A stretch of DNA of 64,000 nt from Kribbella pittospori (GCF_004331465.1 NZ_SJKB01000026.1:1-64000); one strand, 5' to 3'. Counted from the first letter of the stretch, positions 43,136 to 51,920 are shown. Numbers and translations: made by a program. The notes: generated by a model not told the origin, from the letters alone.

Positions 43136-43993
43136 CTACTGGTTGGCCGGGGCCGGCGACCACTGGAGGAGGAAGCGGAGACCTTCGTCGGAGGGCGAGC
43201 CCGGGGTGGTGGTGTAGGCGACCAGGAGCTGGTCAGGGTGCGTGTCGACGGTGAACTGCTGTACGTCGAGGGTCAGCGGCCCGACCATCGGGTGGAGATA
43301 GGTCTTGGTGAGCTGACGAGGGCCGCGGACCTGATGCGCGGCCCACCACGTGCGGAAGTCGGCATCCCGGACGCTGAGCTCGCCGACCAAGGCGTTCAGG
43401 GCCGGGTCGTCGGGGTGGCGGCCGGCCTCCATCCGCAACACCGCGACACATTCGCTGGCCGTCCGCGGCCAATCGGCGTACAGGGCACGGAAGTCGTCGT
43501 CGAGGAACGTGAGCCGGATCAGGTTGCGCTGGGACGGCGGGAGTCCGCCGAAATCGGTCAGAAGGGCAGCGGCACCGCGATTCCACGCCAGTACGTCCAT
43601 CCCGCGATGCAGCACCATCGCCGGTACGTCGTGCATCGTGTCGAGGAGTTGACGCAGGTGCGGGGCGACGCTCGGCCGCGCGCCCTGCCGAGCCCGCGCA
43701 GTCGGCGCAACGTCGGCCACGGCAAACAGGTAGTCGCGCTCGTCCACGGCCAACTGCAGCGCATCGGCGAGTGCGTTCAGCACCGGGCGCGAGACCCGGC
43801 GGGTGCGGCCCTGCTCCAACCGGACGATGTAGTCGACGCTCACGTGGGCGAGCAGGGCCAGCTCTTCCCGGCGTAGACCCGGGACGCGACGCAGCCTGCC
43901 GTCGTCCGGCATGCCCACCTCCTGCGGGTCGAGTACGGCGCGGCGGGCGCGCAGGAACACACCGAGTTCGTTGCCGGTGGAAGCAGCCGTCAT
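43136..43993 (-). CDS. XRE/MmyB-type transcriptional regulator
   Basis: 285 residues. The N-terminal HTH reads VPGLRREELALLAHVSVDYI, RLEQGRTRRVSRPVLNALAD; the C-terminal PAS-like MmyB ligand domain includes MVLHRGMDVLAWNRGAAALL, NLIRLTFLDDDFRALYADW and YLHPMVGPLTLDVQQF. Members of this family usually repress a divergent oxidoreductase or hydrolase and bind fatty-acid-like ligands. Here the divergent partner is the hydrolase at 44135, with operator-like repeats between. Confidence 0.9.
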   Translation of the reverse strand: MTAASTGNELGVFLRARRAVLDPQEVGMPDDGRLRRVPGLRREELALLAHVSVDYIVRLEQGRTRRVSRPVLNALADALQLAVDERDYLFAVADVAPTARARQGARPSVAPHLRQLLDTMHDVPAMVLHRGMDVLAWNRGAAALLTDFGGLPPSQRNLIRLTFLDDDFRALYADWPRTASECVAVLRMEAGRHPDDPALNALVGELSVRDADFRTWWAAHQVRGPRQLTKTYLHPMVGPLTLDVQQFTVDTHPDQLLVAYTTTPGSPSDEGLRFLLQWSPAPANQ

Positions 43994-44092
43994 GAGTCCA
44001 GTGTCCTCCGCGTCGACTGTGGCTGCCTGGTACTGGCTTGCCTACGCAGGACGCTCCCTGGAGCGCGGTAGTGGCACCGACGACGGTGGGGA

Positions 44093-44109
44093 TGTGGCTG
44101 ACAGCCACA
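44093..44109. promoter_or_regulatory. Candidate MmyB operator
   Basis: TGTGGCTG-A-CAGCCACA, a perfect 8-bp inverted repeat 25 bases before the hydrolase start. The same half-site TGTGGCTG recurs at 44018-44025, 24 bases before the regulator's own start. Confidence 0.55.
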
Positions 44110-44134
44110 GATCCCGAAGATCAGGAGAACAGTC

Positions 44135-45046
44135 ATGAGAACCGATGTCACCTTCGTCAGCGCCGGCCTGAAGCTCGCCGGACACCTCTACACCCCGGAC
44201 GAGGACTTCGCGAGACCGCGTCCGGCGATCGTCGTCGGCCACCCCGGCAGCGGCGTGAAGGAACAGACCGCAGGGTTGCACGCGCGCCGGCTGGCCGAGC
44301 AGGGTTTCGTCACCCTCGCGTACGACGCCGCCCACCAAGGCGAGAGCGAGGGAGAGCCGCGTGGTCTGGAGGATCCAGCCCAACGGGTCGAGGACCTGAA
44401 AGCTGCGGTGTCGCTCCTGACCACCCGTGCGGAGGTCGACGTCGACCGGATCGGTGCCTTGGGCATCTGTGCCTCCGGCGGGTACAGCCTGGTGGCCGCC
44501 GCCACCGACCATCGGATCAAGGCCGTCGCCACGGTGAGTGCCGTAGATCTTGCCCGGCAATTCCGCCGGGGTGCCGACGGCGTTCAGGACGCAGCAGTCT
44601 TCCAGGGCATGTTGGACGCGGCCGCCATGGCACGTACTGCTGAGGCGCGGGGTGAGGGCGTCGGGACGTTCGACCTCTTCCCCGCGACCGAGGCGGCGGC
44701 ACGGGCCAGTGGTCCGCACGTGTTCGAAGGCTGGCAGTACTACTGCACTCCGCGGGCTATGCATCCGCGGTCAGCCAAAGTGATGACCTGGAGCAGCGTC
44801 GACCACATTGCGACCTTCGATGCCTTCGCCGTGGTCGACCTGATCGCTCCACGCCCGCTGTTGATGATCGTCGGCCGCGAGGCAATCACCTCCTGGATGA
44901 GCGTGGAGGCGTTCCAGAAGGCAGAAGGTCCGAAGGAGTTGATGTGGATCGACGGCGCCGTGCACACCGACCTGTACGACAAGGACGAGTACGTCACGCC
45001 CGCGGCACTGAAACTGACCGGCTTCTTCACCGCCAACCTCAGCTGA
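44135..45046 (+). CDS. Alpha/beta hydrolase with cysteine nucleophile, dienelactone-hydrolase-like
   Basis: 303 residues. Oxyanion region VVGHPGSGVKEQTAGLHA, YDAAHQGESEG, nucleophile elbow GICASGG (Cys in place of Ser), acid in MIVGREAITSW and histidine in DGAVHTDLYDK. The Cys elbow and layout match YcjY/DLH-like hydrolases often controlled by MmyB-type regulators. An AGGAG site precedes the ATG. Its 3' end overlaps the convergent aldehyde dehydrogenase gene by 8 bases. Confidence 0.88.
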   Translation: MRTDVTFVSAGLKLAGHLYTPDEDFARPRPAIVVGHPGSGVKEQTAGLHARRLAEQGFVTLAYDAAHQGESEGEPRGLEDPAQRVEDLKAAVSLLTTRAEVDVDRIGALGICASGGYSLVAAATDHRIKAVATVSAVDLARQFRRGADGVQDAAVFQGMLDAAAMARTAEARGEGVGTFDLFPATEAAARASGPHVFEGWQYYCTPRAMHPRSAKVMTWSSVDHIATFDAFAVVDLIAPRPLLMIVGREAITSWMSVEAFQKAEGPKELMWIDGAVHTDLYDKDEYVTPAALKLTGFFTANLS

Positions 45047-46445
45047 ATGCCCGAGCGACCTGAGGTGTGAGCGAGGGCGAGGTGATCACGCCCTTGGAGC
45101 GCATGGCGAAGTCGCCGAGGAAGCCGTCGTGGGGAACGCCGACGGCCATCCAGTGGGTCGGGTGGTGGCCCTGGTAGAGGTTGCGGATCGACGGATCGGT
45201 GAGCAGCGCTTCGAATAGTTCGACGTCCTGGGTGACCGCGGTGACTACGAGAGAGTCCCGGAACGGCTTCGTGCCTGCTTGCCGGTTCCAGGGCGCGACC
45301 CACACGCTCGGGAACGGGAGTTCGATCGCGAGTTGCGGCGCGGACGGGTCGTCCACCACGTGCACGGCGGGGCGCAGCACGGCGCTGCCGTCGCCGAGTT
45401 CGTCGACCACCCGATCGGCGCCCAATACGGCGCGAGTGCCTTCGGCCTGGGTGCTGAGGTACTGCGCCAGTGCGCGGGCGGATGCTGCCGATTGCACCGG
45501 AAGCACGGCATCGCTGTCCTGGGGCGGCAGGCTGGGAAGCACAGCCAAGCGCTCGGCCAGCGCGGTAGCCAAGTCGGTCGGATCCCCCTCCACATAGACG
45601 GCGGTCGCGTTGACGCAGGTGACACCGCCCTGGGCGGCGACCGAGTCGACGATCATGTCGAGGGCGTCGCGCCAGTCGGAGTCTGCGGTGATCAGGATCT
45701 TTGAGCGGCCTGGCCCGTTGGGCAGGATGTTCGGGTTGGCGGCGTACTTGTCGACCGTCTCCTGGCCGCCGTACACCATGCCGAGGTCCGCTTGTGCCAG
45801 GACCAGATCCGCGCCTGCGTGGTCGGTCGGCAGCAGCATCACCTGACCATCCCCGAAGCCGGCCTCGCGCAAGGCGTGCACGAGTCGGAAGGGGGTCAGC
45901 GGCTCGCGCTGGGACGGTCGCAGCGCGACCTTGTAGCCGAGTGCGAGCGCCTCGAGCCACAGGGCGTTCACGGCGGGATGGTTGCCTGCCGTGTGCACCG
46001 CGAATACGTCTCCACGGCGGATCCACACCGCACCACCTTCGTGGATCCCCGGCTCCCGCCAATCGCGCGCCGCGCCGGCCGGTCGGGAAGTCAGCATCTG
46101 CAGGTGCGCACTCTCGGCGGAGGACCGGATGGCCTCGACAGCCGCTCGGACGTGGGAGATCGGAGTGCCGAGCCGACTGACCAGGGACTCGTACTCCGCC
46201 ACCGGCATGCCACCGGGTTCTCCGGACGCGAAGATGTCGGCCGCTCGGGCCAGCGCCGTACGCCGTTGTCCGGCTGCCATCGGCGCACACCTGCGCAACG
46301 CGGAGATGGCACGGGTGACAAAGACAGGCGGCACCAGGCTGAGCTCCCCGATCGAGTGTCCGGTGACGTCCTCCACGAGTCGGCGGTGACGAGCGCGGTA
46401 CGGACCGTTCGGCCCTAACGCATCGATCATGACGGGAGTTGGCAT
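45039..46445 (-). CDS. Aldehyde dehydrogenase / acyl reductase, EhpG- or LuxC-like
   Basis: 468 residues, aldehyde-dehydrogenase superfamily. The cofactor region is AVWIRRGDVFAVHTAGNHPA then LALGYKVALRPSQREPLTPF; the catalytic cysteine is in AAQGGVTCVNATAVYVEG; the C-terminus has ELPFPSVWVAPWNRQ. It is divergent from an ANL-type ligase. A ligase and a reductase side by side is the arrangement of EhpF/EhpG in phenazine tailoring and of LuxE/LuxC in bioluminescence: the ligase activates a carboxylate and the reductase makes the aldehyde. The substrate is unknown. A palindrome ATCCCC-n6-GGGGAT lies 36 bases upstream. Confidence 0.75.
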   Translation of the reverse strand: MPTPVMIDALGPNGPYRARHRRLVEDVTGHSIGELSLVPPVFVTRAISALRRCAPMAAGQRRTALARAADIFASGEPGGMPVAEYESLVSRLGTPISHVRAAVEAIRSSAESAHLQMLTSRPAGAARDWREPGIHEGGAVWIRRGDVFAVHTAGNHPAVNALWLEALALGYKVALRPSQREPLTPFRLVHALREAGFGDGQVMLLPTDHAGADLVLAQADLGMVYGGQETVDKYAANPNILPNGPGRSKILITADSDWRDALDMIVDSVAAQGGVTCVNATAVYVEGDPTDLATALAERLAVLPSLPPQDSDAVLPVQSAASARALAQYLSTQAEGTRAVLGADRVVDELGDGSAVLRPAVHVVDDPSAPQLAIELPFPSVWVAPWNRQAGTKPFRDSLVVTAVTQDVELFEALLTDPSIRNLYQGHHPTHWMAVGVPHDGFLGDFAMRSKGVITSPSLTPQVARAFS

Positions 46446-46480
46446 GCACCCAACTCTGACCGCCGCTTCCCGTCGGCAGG

Positions 46481-46498
46481 ATCCCCCAGGCAGGGGAT
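46481..46498. promoter_or_regulatory. ATCCCC-n6-GGGGAT operator, copy 1
   Basis: ATCCCCCAGGCAGGGGAT in the divergent region between the aldehyde dehydrogenase and the ANL ligase. The same half-sites with the same six-base spacing occur at 51017-51034. Confidence 0.6.
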
Positions 46499-46558
46499 TT
46501 CGGCTCATGTGCCGAACCAGGATTCTGGATCTGGGCACCTCATGAAAGGAAGACACCG

Positions 46559-47659
46559 ATGAGCAGCGGTGGCTTTGCGATTCTCGATGTTCCACCCGGA
46601 ACACATCCAGAGCCGGACGAATACATCAGAGCGGCGATGCGCTGGCACTTCGGCGAGGAGACCGGTTCGACGTTCTGGCTGTCGCGAAAGGACTCACTGG
46701 GCTTCGACCCGGTACGAGACGTCCGGGGCATCGCGGACCTCGCCAAGTTCCCGAACGTGGCCGAGGACCTGCGCGAGGTCCGGGCAGAGGACCTGATTCC
46801 GCGCGGGTACGACGGAGCCGCACAGGTGATCGGGGTCTTCGAAAGCGGCGGTACGACGGGCGCACCGAAGCGTGTCGTCTTCCTGGACGACTGGGTGGAG
46901 CGGGAAATGGCCTGGCAGTACGCCCGCTACACGGCGTACGGAATCCGTCCAAGAATGAACTGGCTGGCCGTCGCACCCACCGGACCCCACATGATCGGCG
47001 ACTACCTCGGCCGGATCGCCGCGCGGTTCGGGAGCATCAGCTACACCGTCGACATGGACCCCCGCTGGGTGAAGCGCCTGCTCCGCGACGGCAAGCCCGA
47101 GGAGGCCGAGGCGTACACCGAACACCTGGTGTCGCAGGCTGCTGCCCTGCTGCGGTCGCAGGACATCGCGGTGCTCGCGACGACACCGCCGATGCTCGAA
47201 CGACTCAGCCGGCACGACGAACTCGTCGAGCTGATCAACCGCAAGGTCGAGGTCATTCTCTGGGCCGGCGCCCACCTCGATGCCGACAGCCGCCACCTCT
47301 TCCGCACCGAGATCTTCCCCGGCATCGGGCTTTACGGGCTCTACGGCAACACGATGACCCTCGGCGCCTCGCCGGAACGCCTCGGCCGCGATGACGACCT
47401 CTGCGTGTTCGACGCGAACTCGCCGTTCGTCAGCTACTCCGTGGTGGATCCAGACACCCACGAGCCGGTGCCGTACGGCGAACGCGGCCAGATCGTGACC
47501 AACCACGTCAGCAAATCCGCCCTGCTCCCGAACAACGCCGAGCGCGACGAGGGAATCCGGATCAAGCCGCCGGCCGGAAGCGTCGGCGACTCCGTTGCCG
47601 ACGTCACCCCACTCAAGTCGCTCGTCGACGCCGGCGCCATCACTGTCGGCGTCTACTAG
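46559..47659 (+). CDS. ANL-superfamily carboxylate-activating enzyme, EhpF-like
   Basis: 366 residues, shorter than typical adenylating ligases and without the usual 100-residue C-terminal lid. The P-loop is VFESGGTTGAPKRVVF; LAVAPTGPHMIGDYLGRIA, PGIGLYGLYGNTMTLG and YGERGQIVTNHVSKSALLP follow. The N-terminal phrase VPPGTHPEPDEYIRAAMRWH and the length match proteins annotated as phenazine antibiotic biosynthesis protein (EhpF type). It is predicted to activate an acid for the aldehyde dehydrogenase encoded divergently. An AAAGGAAG site precedes the ATG. An acetyltransferase gene follows after 28 bases. Confidence 0.75.
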   Translation: MSSGGFAILDVPPGTHPEPDEYIRAAMRWHFGEETGSTFWLSRKDSLGFDPVRDVRGIADLAKFPNVAEDLREVRAEDLIPRGYDGAAQVIGVFESGGTTGAPKRVVFLDDWVEREMAWQYARYTAYGIRPRMNWLAVAPTGPHMIGDYLGRIAARFGSISYTVDMDPRWVKRLLRDGKPEEAEAYTEHLVSQAAALLRSQDIAVLATTPPMLERLSRHDELVELINRKVEVILWAGAHLDADSRHLFRTEIFPGIGLYGLYGNTMTLGASPERLGRDDDLCVFDANSPFVSYSVVDPDTHEPVPYGERGQIVTNHVSKSALLPNNAERDEGIRIKPPAGSVGDSVADVTPLKSLVDAGAITVGVY

Positions 47660-47687
47660 CCGCCCCGATCCCGGTGGAGGAACACCT

Positions 47688-48356
47688 ATGAGCACAGTCC
47701 CTGACCCGACGGCTGTCCGCCGACCGGGCATGATCGACAACCAGGAAATGAATACGGTCTTCCTGAAACCGCTGATCACCTCTCCGAAGATCGAGGTCGG
47801 CGAGTTCAGCTACTACAACAGCACGCTGGACCCAACTCTCTTCGAGACCCAGAACGTGCTCTACACCGCCGGTCCGGAGAAGCTGATCATCGGCAAGTTC
47901 TGCGCCATTGCCTCGGGCGCCAAGTTCATCCTGTCGTCCGCGAACCATCCGATGCTGGGCGCAACGACGTTCCCGTTCTTCATCTTCGGTGGGACCTGGC
48001 TCGAAAAGACCGCGGAGTTCCTCCCCGAGATCCACAGTCGCGGCAACACGGTGATCGGGAACGACGTCTGGATCGGACGGGAAGCCGTCATCATGCCCGG
48101 CGTCACCATCGGCGCCGGCGCCATCATCGGCGCGAACGCGCTGGTGGTCTCGGATGTTCCGCCGTACACCACGGTGGGCGGCAACCCCGCCAGGCAGTTG
48201 AAGAAGCGGTTCTCCGACGAGGACATCGACCGGCTGCTGCGTGTCGCCTGGTGGAACTGGCCCGTCGACGTCATCACCGAACACGTCCGAACCATCTGGA
48301 CCGGCACCCCCGTCGACCTCGAGCAAGCAGCCAAGGAGGCGGGCCTGCTGGACTGA
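47688..48356 (+). CDS. CatB-like xenobiotic O-acetyltransferase
   Basis: 222 residues, left-handed beta-helix acyltransferase. Hexapeptide repeats run through LIIGKFCAIASGAKFILSS and NTVIGNDVWIGREAVIMPG; the likely catalytic histidine is in SSANHPMLGA; the C-terminal helix contains NPARQLKKRFSDEDIDRLL. Relatives acetylate chloramphenicol, streptogramins or sugars with acetyl-CoA. Its position after the EhpF-like gene suggests tailoring or self-protection acting on the pathway product. GGTGGAGG precedes ATG 47688. Confidence 0.88.
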   Translation: MSTVPDPTAVRRPGMIDNQEMNTVFLKPLITSPKIEVGEFSYYNSTLDPTLFETQNVLYTAGPEKLIIGKFCAIASGAKFILSSANHPMLGATTFPFFIFGGTWLEKTAEFLPEIHSRGNTVIGNDVWIGREAVIMPGVTIGAGAIIGANALVVSDVPPYTTVGGNPARQLKKRFSDEDIDRLLRVAWWNWPVDVITEHVRTIWTGTPVDLEQAAKEAGLLD

Positions 48357-48465
48357 CGAGAACCGTCTCCGGCCTGGCGGGACATCCGCCGAAGTCGCAA
48401 CGTCATGAATGCACAGGCTGAAAGCGACTCACGGTCGGCTTGCTCAGCCTGGAGAGGTGAGTCAG

Positions 48466-50154
48466 ATGTCCACGCAGGATCGTCAACCGGCCGACTTCGT
48501 CGTTCGTGGGTCGGCCATCTACACCTTGGACCCCGCCCGGCCGTGGGCTGAGGCCTTCGCCGTCCGTGACGGGAAGGTCGTGGCGGTGGGTGACCAGGCT
48601 GATGTCGACGCCGTCAGAGGACGTCGGACCAAGCTTGTTCACATCGAGGGCGGGATGGTCATGCCGGGCCTGGTCGACGTACATGCGCATGTGGGATTCG
48701 GTGGCCAGGCGGCAGGCTGGGAGCTCCGGTTGCCACCGATGCTCGGTCCGGACCAGATCCTCGACGCGGTCCACCAGCACGCCCGCGCGCTCGGGAACAA
48801 CGATTGGGTCGTCGGCGGAACTGTCAGCAGTCCGGTGTTCCATGCCCTGGGCAACCGGAAGGCACTCGCCGCCTTGGACGAGGCGAGCCTGGGCAGGCCG
48901 GTGATGCTGCGCGACGACTCGCTGCACAATCGCTGGGTCAATTCGCACGCGATGGAGATCCTCGGCGTCGATGGCACCAGGATGGAACCGGCCCGCGGCG
49001 GGTGGGTGTGCGACGGCGCGGGCCGTCCGGTCGGGATCCTGCTGGGGCAACCGTCCACCGATGCCGAACTGGCCGTCCGCCGGAGCTTGGAGCAGCCGCA
49101 CCATCGCGATCTTCGGTCGGCTCGGATGGCCGTCTCGATCTTCAACTCGGTGGGTGTCACCGCGATACAGGACGCGGCGACGATGGGCGCCTGGCTGGAC
49201 GTCTTCACCGAGCTCGACCACGCGGAGAAGCTGAATGCCTGGATCGTGGGATCCATGCCGGCCAGGGAGTTCGTCGAGTCGGGGCCGGTCGGCACCGACT
49301 TGTTCGACACTGCGACCGTACGCCGCTCGGCCCATGTGCGGCCGGACTTCGTCAAGGGTGTCCTCGACGGCGTGCCGATGACGCGGACATCGAAGTTCCT
49401 CGATCCCTACAAGCCCGAGCCATCGGCTCCCGGAGGAGCCCCGAACGGGCACGTATGCCCCTTCTACGGTGACGGCCTGTTCAGCGACGAGGAGCTGCTC
49501 CAGCTCTTGGAGGACGCTGTCTCACGTGGGCTGCACGCCAAGCTGCACGCCACCGCGGACGCCACGGTCCGTCAGGTTCTCGATGCTGTCGCGGTCATGC
49601 GTGAACGGCACGGTGACGGTCCGGTGTTCCACATCGCACACCCGGAGTTCGTCCACCCCGACGACGTGACCCGCTTCGCTGACCTGGATGTCGTTGCCGA
49701 CGCCTCACCGGTGCTGTGGTTCCCGACCCCGATGAACGGCGCCATCGCCCAACAGGTCCAGGACCACTACATGGAACGCATCTGGCCGCTGCGAGACCTG
49801 CACGACGCCGGCGCCCTCGTGGCCGCCGGATCCGACTGGCCGGTCGCCATGCCGACTCCGAATCCGTGGCTGAGCATCGAGACCATGGTGACCCGTCGCA
49901 GCCCCGACCCCGAGTTCCCGGGTTCACTGGCAGCCGATCAGGCACTCGACCTCGAGACCGCCATCAGAGCCCACAGCGTCAACGGCGCCCAGGCGATGGG
50001 CTTGGCTCAGCAGACCGGACAGCTGTCGCCGGGTATGTCGGCCGACTTCATCGTCTTGGACCGCAACCTCTTCGACACACCGGTCGAGCACATTCACGCG
50101 ACCCAGGTCCGGCAAACCTGGTTCGCCGGCCGTCGCGTCCACCGCGGATCATGA
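48466..50154 (+). CDS. YtcJ/NfdA-like amidohydrolase
   Basis: 562 residues from ATG 48466 (GGAGAGG site), amidohydrolase-3 family. The metal site begins GLVDVHAHVGFGG; further ligands are in LHAKLHATAD, PVFHIAHPEFV and VAAGSDWPVAMPTPN. Family members hydrolyse N-formyl or N-acyl groups or amides. It ends 6 bases inside the convergent methyltransferase gene. Taken with the neighbouring acetyltransferase it may add or remove acyl groups on the same scaffold, which is an inference. Confidence 0.87.
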   Translation: MSTQDRQPADFVVRGSAIYTLDPARPWAEAFAVRDGKVVAVGDQADVDAVRGRRTKLVHIEGGMVMPGLVDVHAHVGFGGQAAGWELRLPPMLGPDQILDAVHQHARALGNNDWVVGGTVSSPVFHALGNRKALAALDEASLGRPVMLRDDSLHNRWVNSHAMEILGVDGTRMEPARGGWVCDGAGRPVGILLGQPSTDAELAVRRSLEQPHHRDLRSARMAVSIFNSVGVTAIQDAATMGAWLDVFTELDHAEKLNAWIVGSMPAREFVESGPVGTDLFDTATVRRSAHVRPDFVKGVLDGVPMTRTSKFLDPYKPEPSAPGGAPNGHVCPFYGDGLFSDEELLQLLEDAVSRGLHAKLHATADATVRQVLDAVAVMRERHGDGPVFHIAHPEFVHPDDVTRFADLDVVADASPVLWFPTPMNGAIAQQVQDHYMERIWPLRDLHDAGALVAAGSDWPVAMPTPNPWLSIETMVTRRSPDPEFPGSLAADQALDLETAIRAHSVNGAQAMGLAQQTGQLSPGMSADFIVLDRNLFDTPVEHIHATQVRQTWFAGRRVHRGS

Positions 50155-50943
50155 GATCGGACGCTGTCCGCGCGCCGCGACGATCGGGACACCGACGAGC
50201 AACTGCTCCGGGTCGTCGGCAAGCCGTCGCCACTCTGCATAGCTGCCGTTCCCGGGCACGTCGAACGCGAGGCCATGGTTCATCATCTGGTCGAAAGTGA
50301 TCCGCAGCCATTCCAAACCCGGCGAGCCGCCCGCGACGATCGGCGCCTCGGCAACCGCCGACACGTCGACCAGGCCCCGGTCCCGCATCAATGCGGGCAT
50401 TTCACGGCCGAACCGCGGCGCGAACCCCTGCCGCTCCAACGGCGCCAGACAAGCGAGCACGACGTCCGCATGCAGTCCGCTGTCGAAGACTCCCCAGCCG
50501 AAGGAATCCAGCTCCTCCAGGAGCAGCCAGCCCCCTGGCCGCAACGCTGCGACCAATGAGTCGAGAATGTCCACCCGCTCAGGAATGTGGCCGAGGACGA
50601 AACGGGTGTGAACGAGATCGAACCGGCCGTCCGGCAGGCTGTCCGTCCGAAGATCCAGCTGACGGATCTCGACATTGTCCGCACCGGAGACATCCAGGTA
50701 CGACGTATCGAGGTCGACCGCGAGGACCTCTCCGTTCGTGCCGACACGGCGGCTGAGCCAGCGAGTGATCGAGCCGGCGCCGGCGCCCACCTCCAGGCAT
50801 CCCCACCCCTGGCTGACACCGAGGCCTTCCAGTCTGCTCACCGTTCCGGGATCGTATCCCTCCTCAAGAGCGACCAGGCGGCGTGGAATCTCCTTGAGAT
50901 TGCCCCCGTTGAAGAAGTACTCGCCTTCAAGAACACCGGACAC
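50149..50943 (-). CDS. SAM-dependent methyltransferase
   Basis: 264 residues, class I methyltransferase. The SAM loop is CLEVGAGAGSITRWLSRRVG, motif II EVLAVDLDTSYLD, then FDLVHTRFVLGHIPER and LRPGGWLLLEELD. The N-terminal cap (YFFNGGNLKEIPRRLVALEE) is typical of small-molecule methyltransferases. GTG 50943 has an AAAGGGAAG site. The ATCCCC-n6-GGGGAT palindrome upstream is shared with the EhpF/EhpG-like pair and links the genes in one regulon. Confidence 0.87.
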   Translation of the reverse strand: MSGVLEGEYFFNGGNLKEIPRRLVALEEGYDPGTVSRLEGLGVSQGWGCLEVGAGAGSITRWLSRRVGTNGEVLAVDLDTSYLDVSGADNVEIRQLDLRTDSLPDGRFDLVHTRFVLGHIPERVDILDSLVAALRPGGWLLLEELDSFGWGVFDSGLHADVVLACLAPLERQGFAPRFGREMPALMRDRGLVDVSAVAEAPIVAGGSPGLEWLRITFDQMMNHGLAFDVPGNGSYAEWRRLADDPEQLLVGVPIVAARGQRPIS

Positions 50944-51016
50944 GTGACTTCCCTTTCGGACTTCGATCGACCTTGACGCTCACCCCCGAGGATTCCCAGC
51001 CCTGACCAGGAGAGGA

Positions 51017-51034
51017 ATCCCCTAGTTGGGGGAT
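51017..51034. promoter_or_regulatory. ATCCCC-n6-GGGGAT operator, copy 2
   Basis: ATCCCCTAGTTGGGGGAT, 74 bases upstream of the methyltransferase start and 45 bases upstream of the S53 stub. Same half-sites and spacing as copy 1 at 46481. Confidence 0.6.
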
Positions 51035-51078
51035 CCAGATGCGACACAGCGTGCTGTCATCGCGGGTGCCGAGCCGTC

Positions 51079-51444
51079 GTGGGTAAGTTCCGCCCCGTGA
51101 GGGGCGCCGTGCCGACGGCGCAGGTCGTGAACGCCCGGGTCTACCTGGCCAGTCGCGACGCGGTCGGCCTGGCGGCGTATACGACCTCGGTCAGACCCGG
51201 CTTCGGCATCCACGGGCAGTACTTGACGCCCGCTGAGGTAAGGGCCAGGTTCGGGCCTGACCCCGACCAGGTCTCGGCGGTGTCGGACTGGCTCACCTCG
51301 GCGGGGCTGCAGTTGACGGCCACGACGGAGCACTACCTCGAGGTCAAGGGCGACGCCGCGGCCATGCAGGCCGCGTACGGGACACAACTCGACAACGTCA
51401 CGCTGGACGGTTTCATCGACCCGGCGCGGGGCAAGGGCTCATGA
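51079..51444 (+). pseudogene. S53 (sedolisin) protease propeptide stub
   Basis: 121 residues that match only the activation propeptide of kumamolisin/sedolisin proteases: VNARVYLASRDAVGLAAYTT, QYLTPAEVRARFGPDPDQV, SAVSDWLTSAGL and VKGDAAAMQAAYGTQLDN. The catalytic domain of some 350 residues and any signal peptide are missing. The frame ends DGFIDPARGKGS and overlaps the next gene by ATGA, so a deletion joined the two. Confidence 0.75.
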
Positions 51445-51920
51445 ACGGCACGGTTCCGCGGTTCGGCAAGGTCACCCGCGCTGTGCATTGGACCACCGCG
51501 TCGCTGATGATCAGCTGCATCGTCACGGCCGCGATCCTGTACAACGGGTTCGGGGTGGCGATCGGGCACCGGCATCTCGTCGAACTCGTCCATGTCTACT
51601 CCGGACTCGCGCTGCCGGTACCCATTCTGCTCGGCACGTTATCGGCGGCGTACCGCCTGGACCTGCGACGCCTCAACCGCTTCACACGACGAGATCGGCA
51701 GTGGCTGTTCTCGCGCAACCGGCGCACCGGCGCCACCTTCGTCCACGACTGGTTCGCGCTCGCGGTCGGACTGCTCGTGATCGGTCACATCACCTACGCG
51801 ATCAGGGATCGCGAAGCCCGCCGTGGCATGAGGACCGGGCGAGTCTCGGACTCGTGGGCCCGTGCGGAACACGAGGCCTGGGCCGACGAGGTCGTCGGCT
51901 CACAGCATGACGATGAATAA
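51441..51920 (+). CDS. Cytochrome b561-type membrane protein with internal deletion
   Basis: 159 residues. Helix 1 (AVHWTTASLMISCIVTAAIL) and helix 2 (HLVELVHVYSGLALPVPILL) carry candidate haem histidines, and the last helix (TFVHDWFALAVGLLVIGHI) two more. In the family, about 40 residues with a further helix normally stand between SRNRRTG and ATFVHDW; here these are directly joined near residue 97. The reading frame is kept. Without that helix the four-helix haem bundle would be incomplete, so function is doubtful. Confidence 0.65.
   Translation: MNGTVPRFGKVTRAVHWTTASLMISCIVTAAILYNGFGVAIGHRHLVELVHVYSGLALPVPILLGTLSAAYRLDLRRLNRFTRRDRQWLFSRNRRTGATFVHDWFALAVGLLVIGHITYAIRDREARRGMRTGRVSDSWARAEHEAWADEVVGSQHDDE

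Noticed and set aside
45039-47659. Bacterial luciferase (lux) cluster
   Set aside because: The ligase and reductase pair recalls luxE/luxC, but no luxA, luxB or luxD is present and the ligase resembles EhpF more closely.
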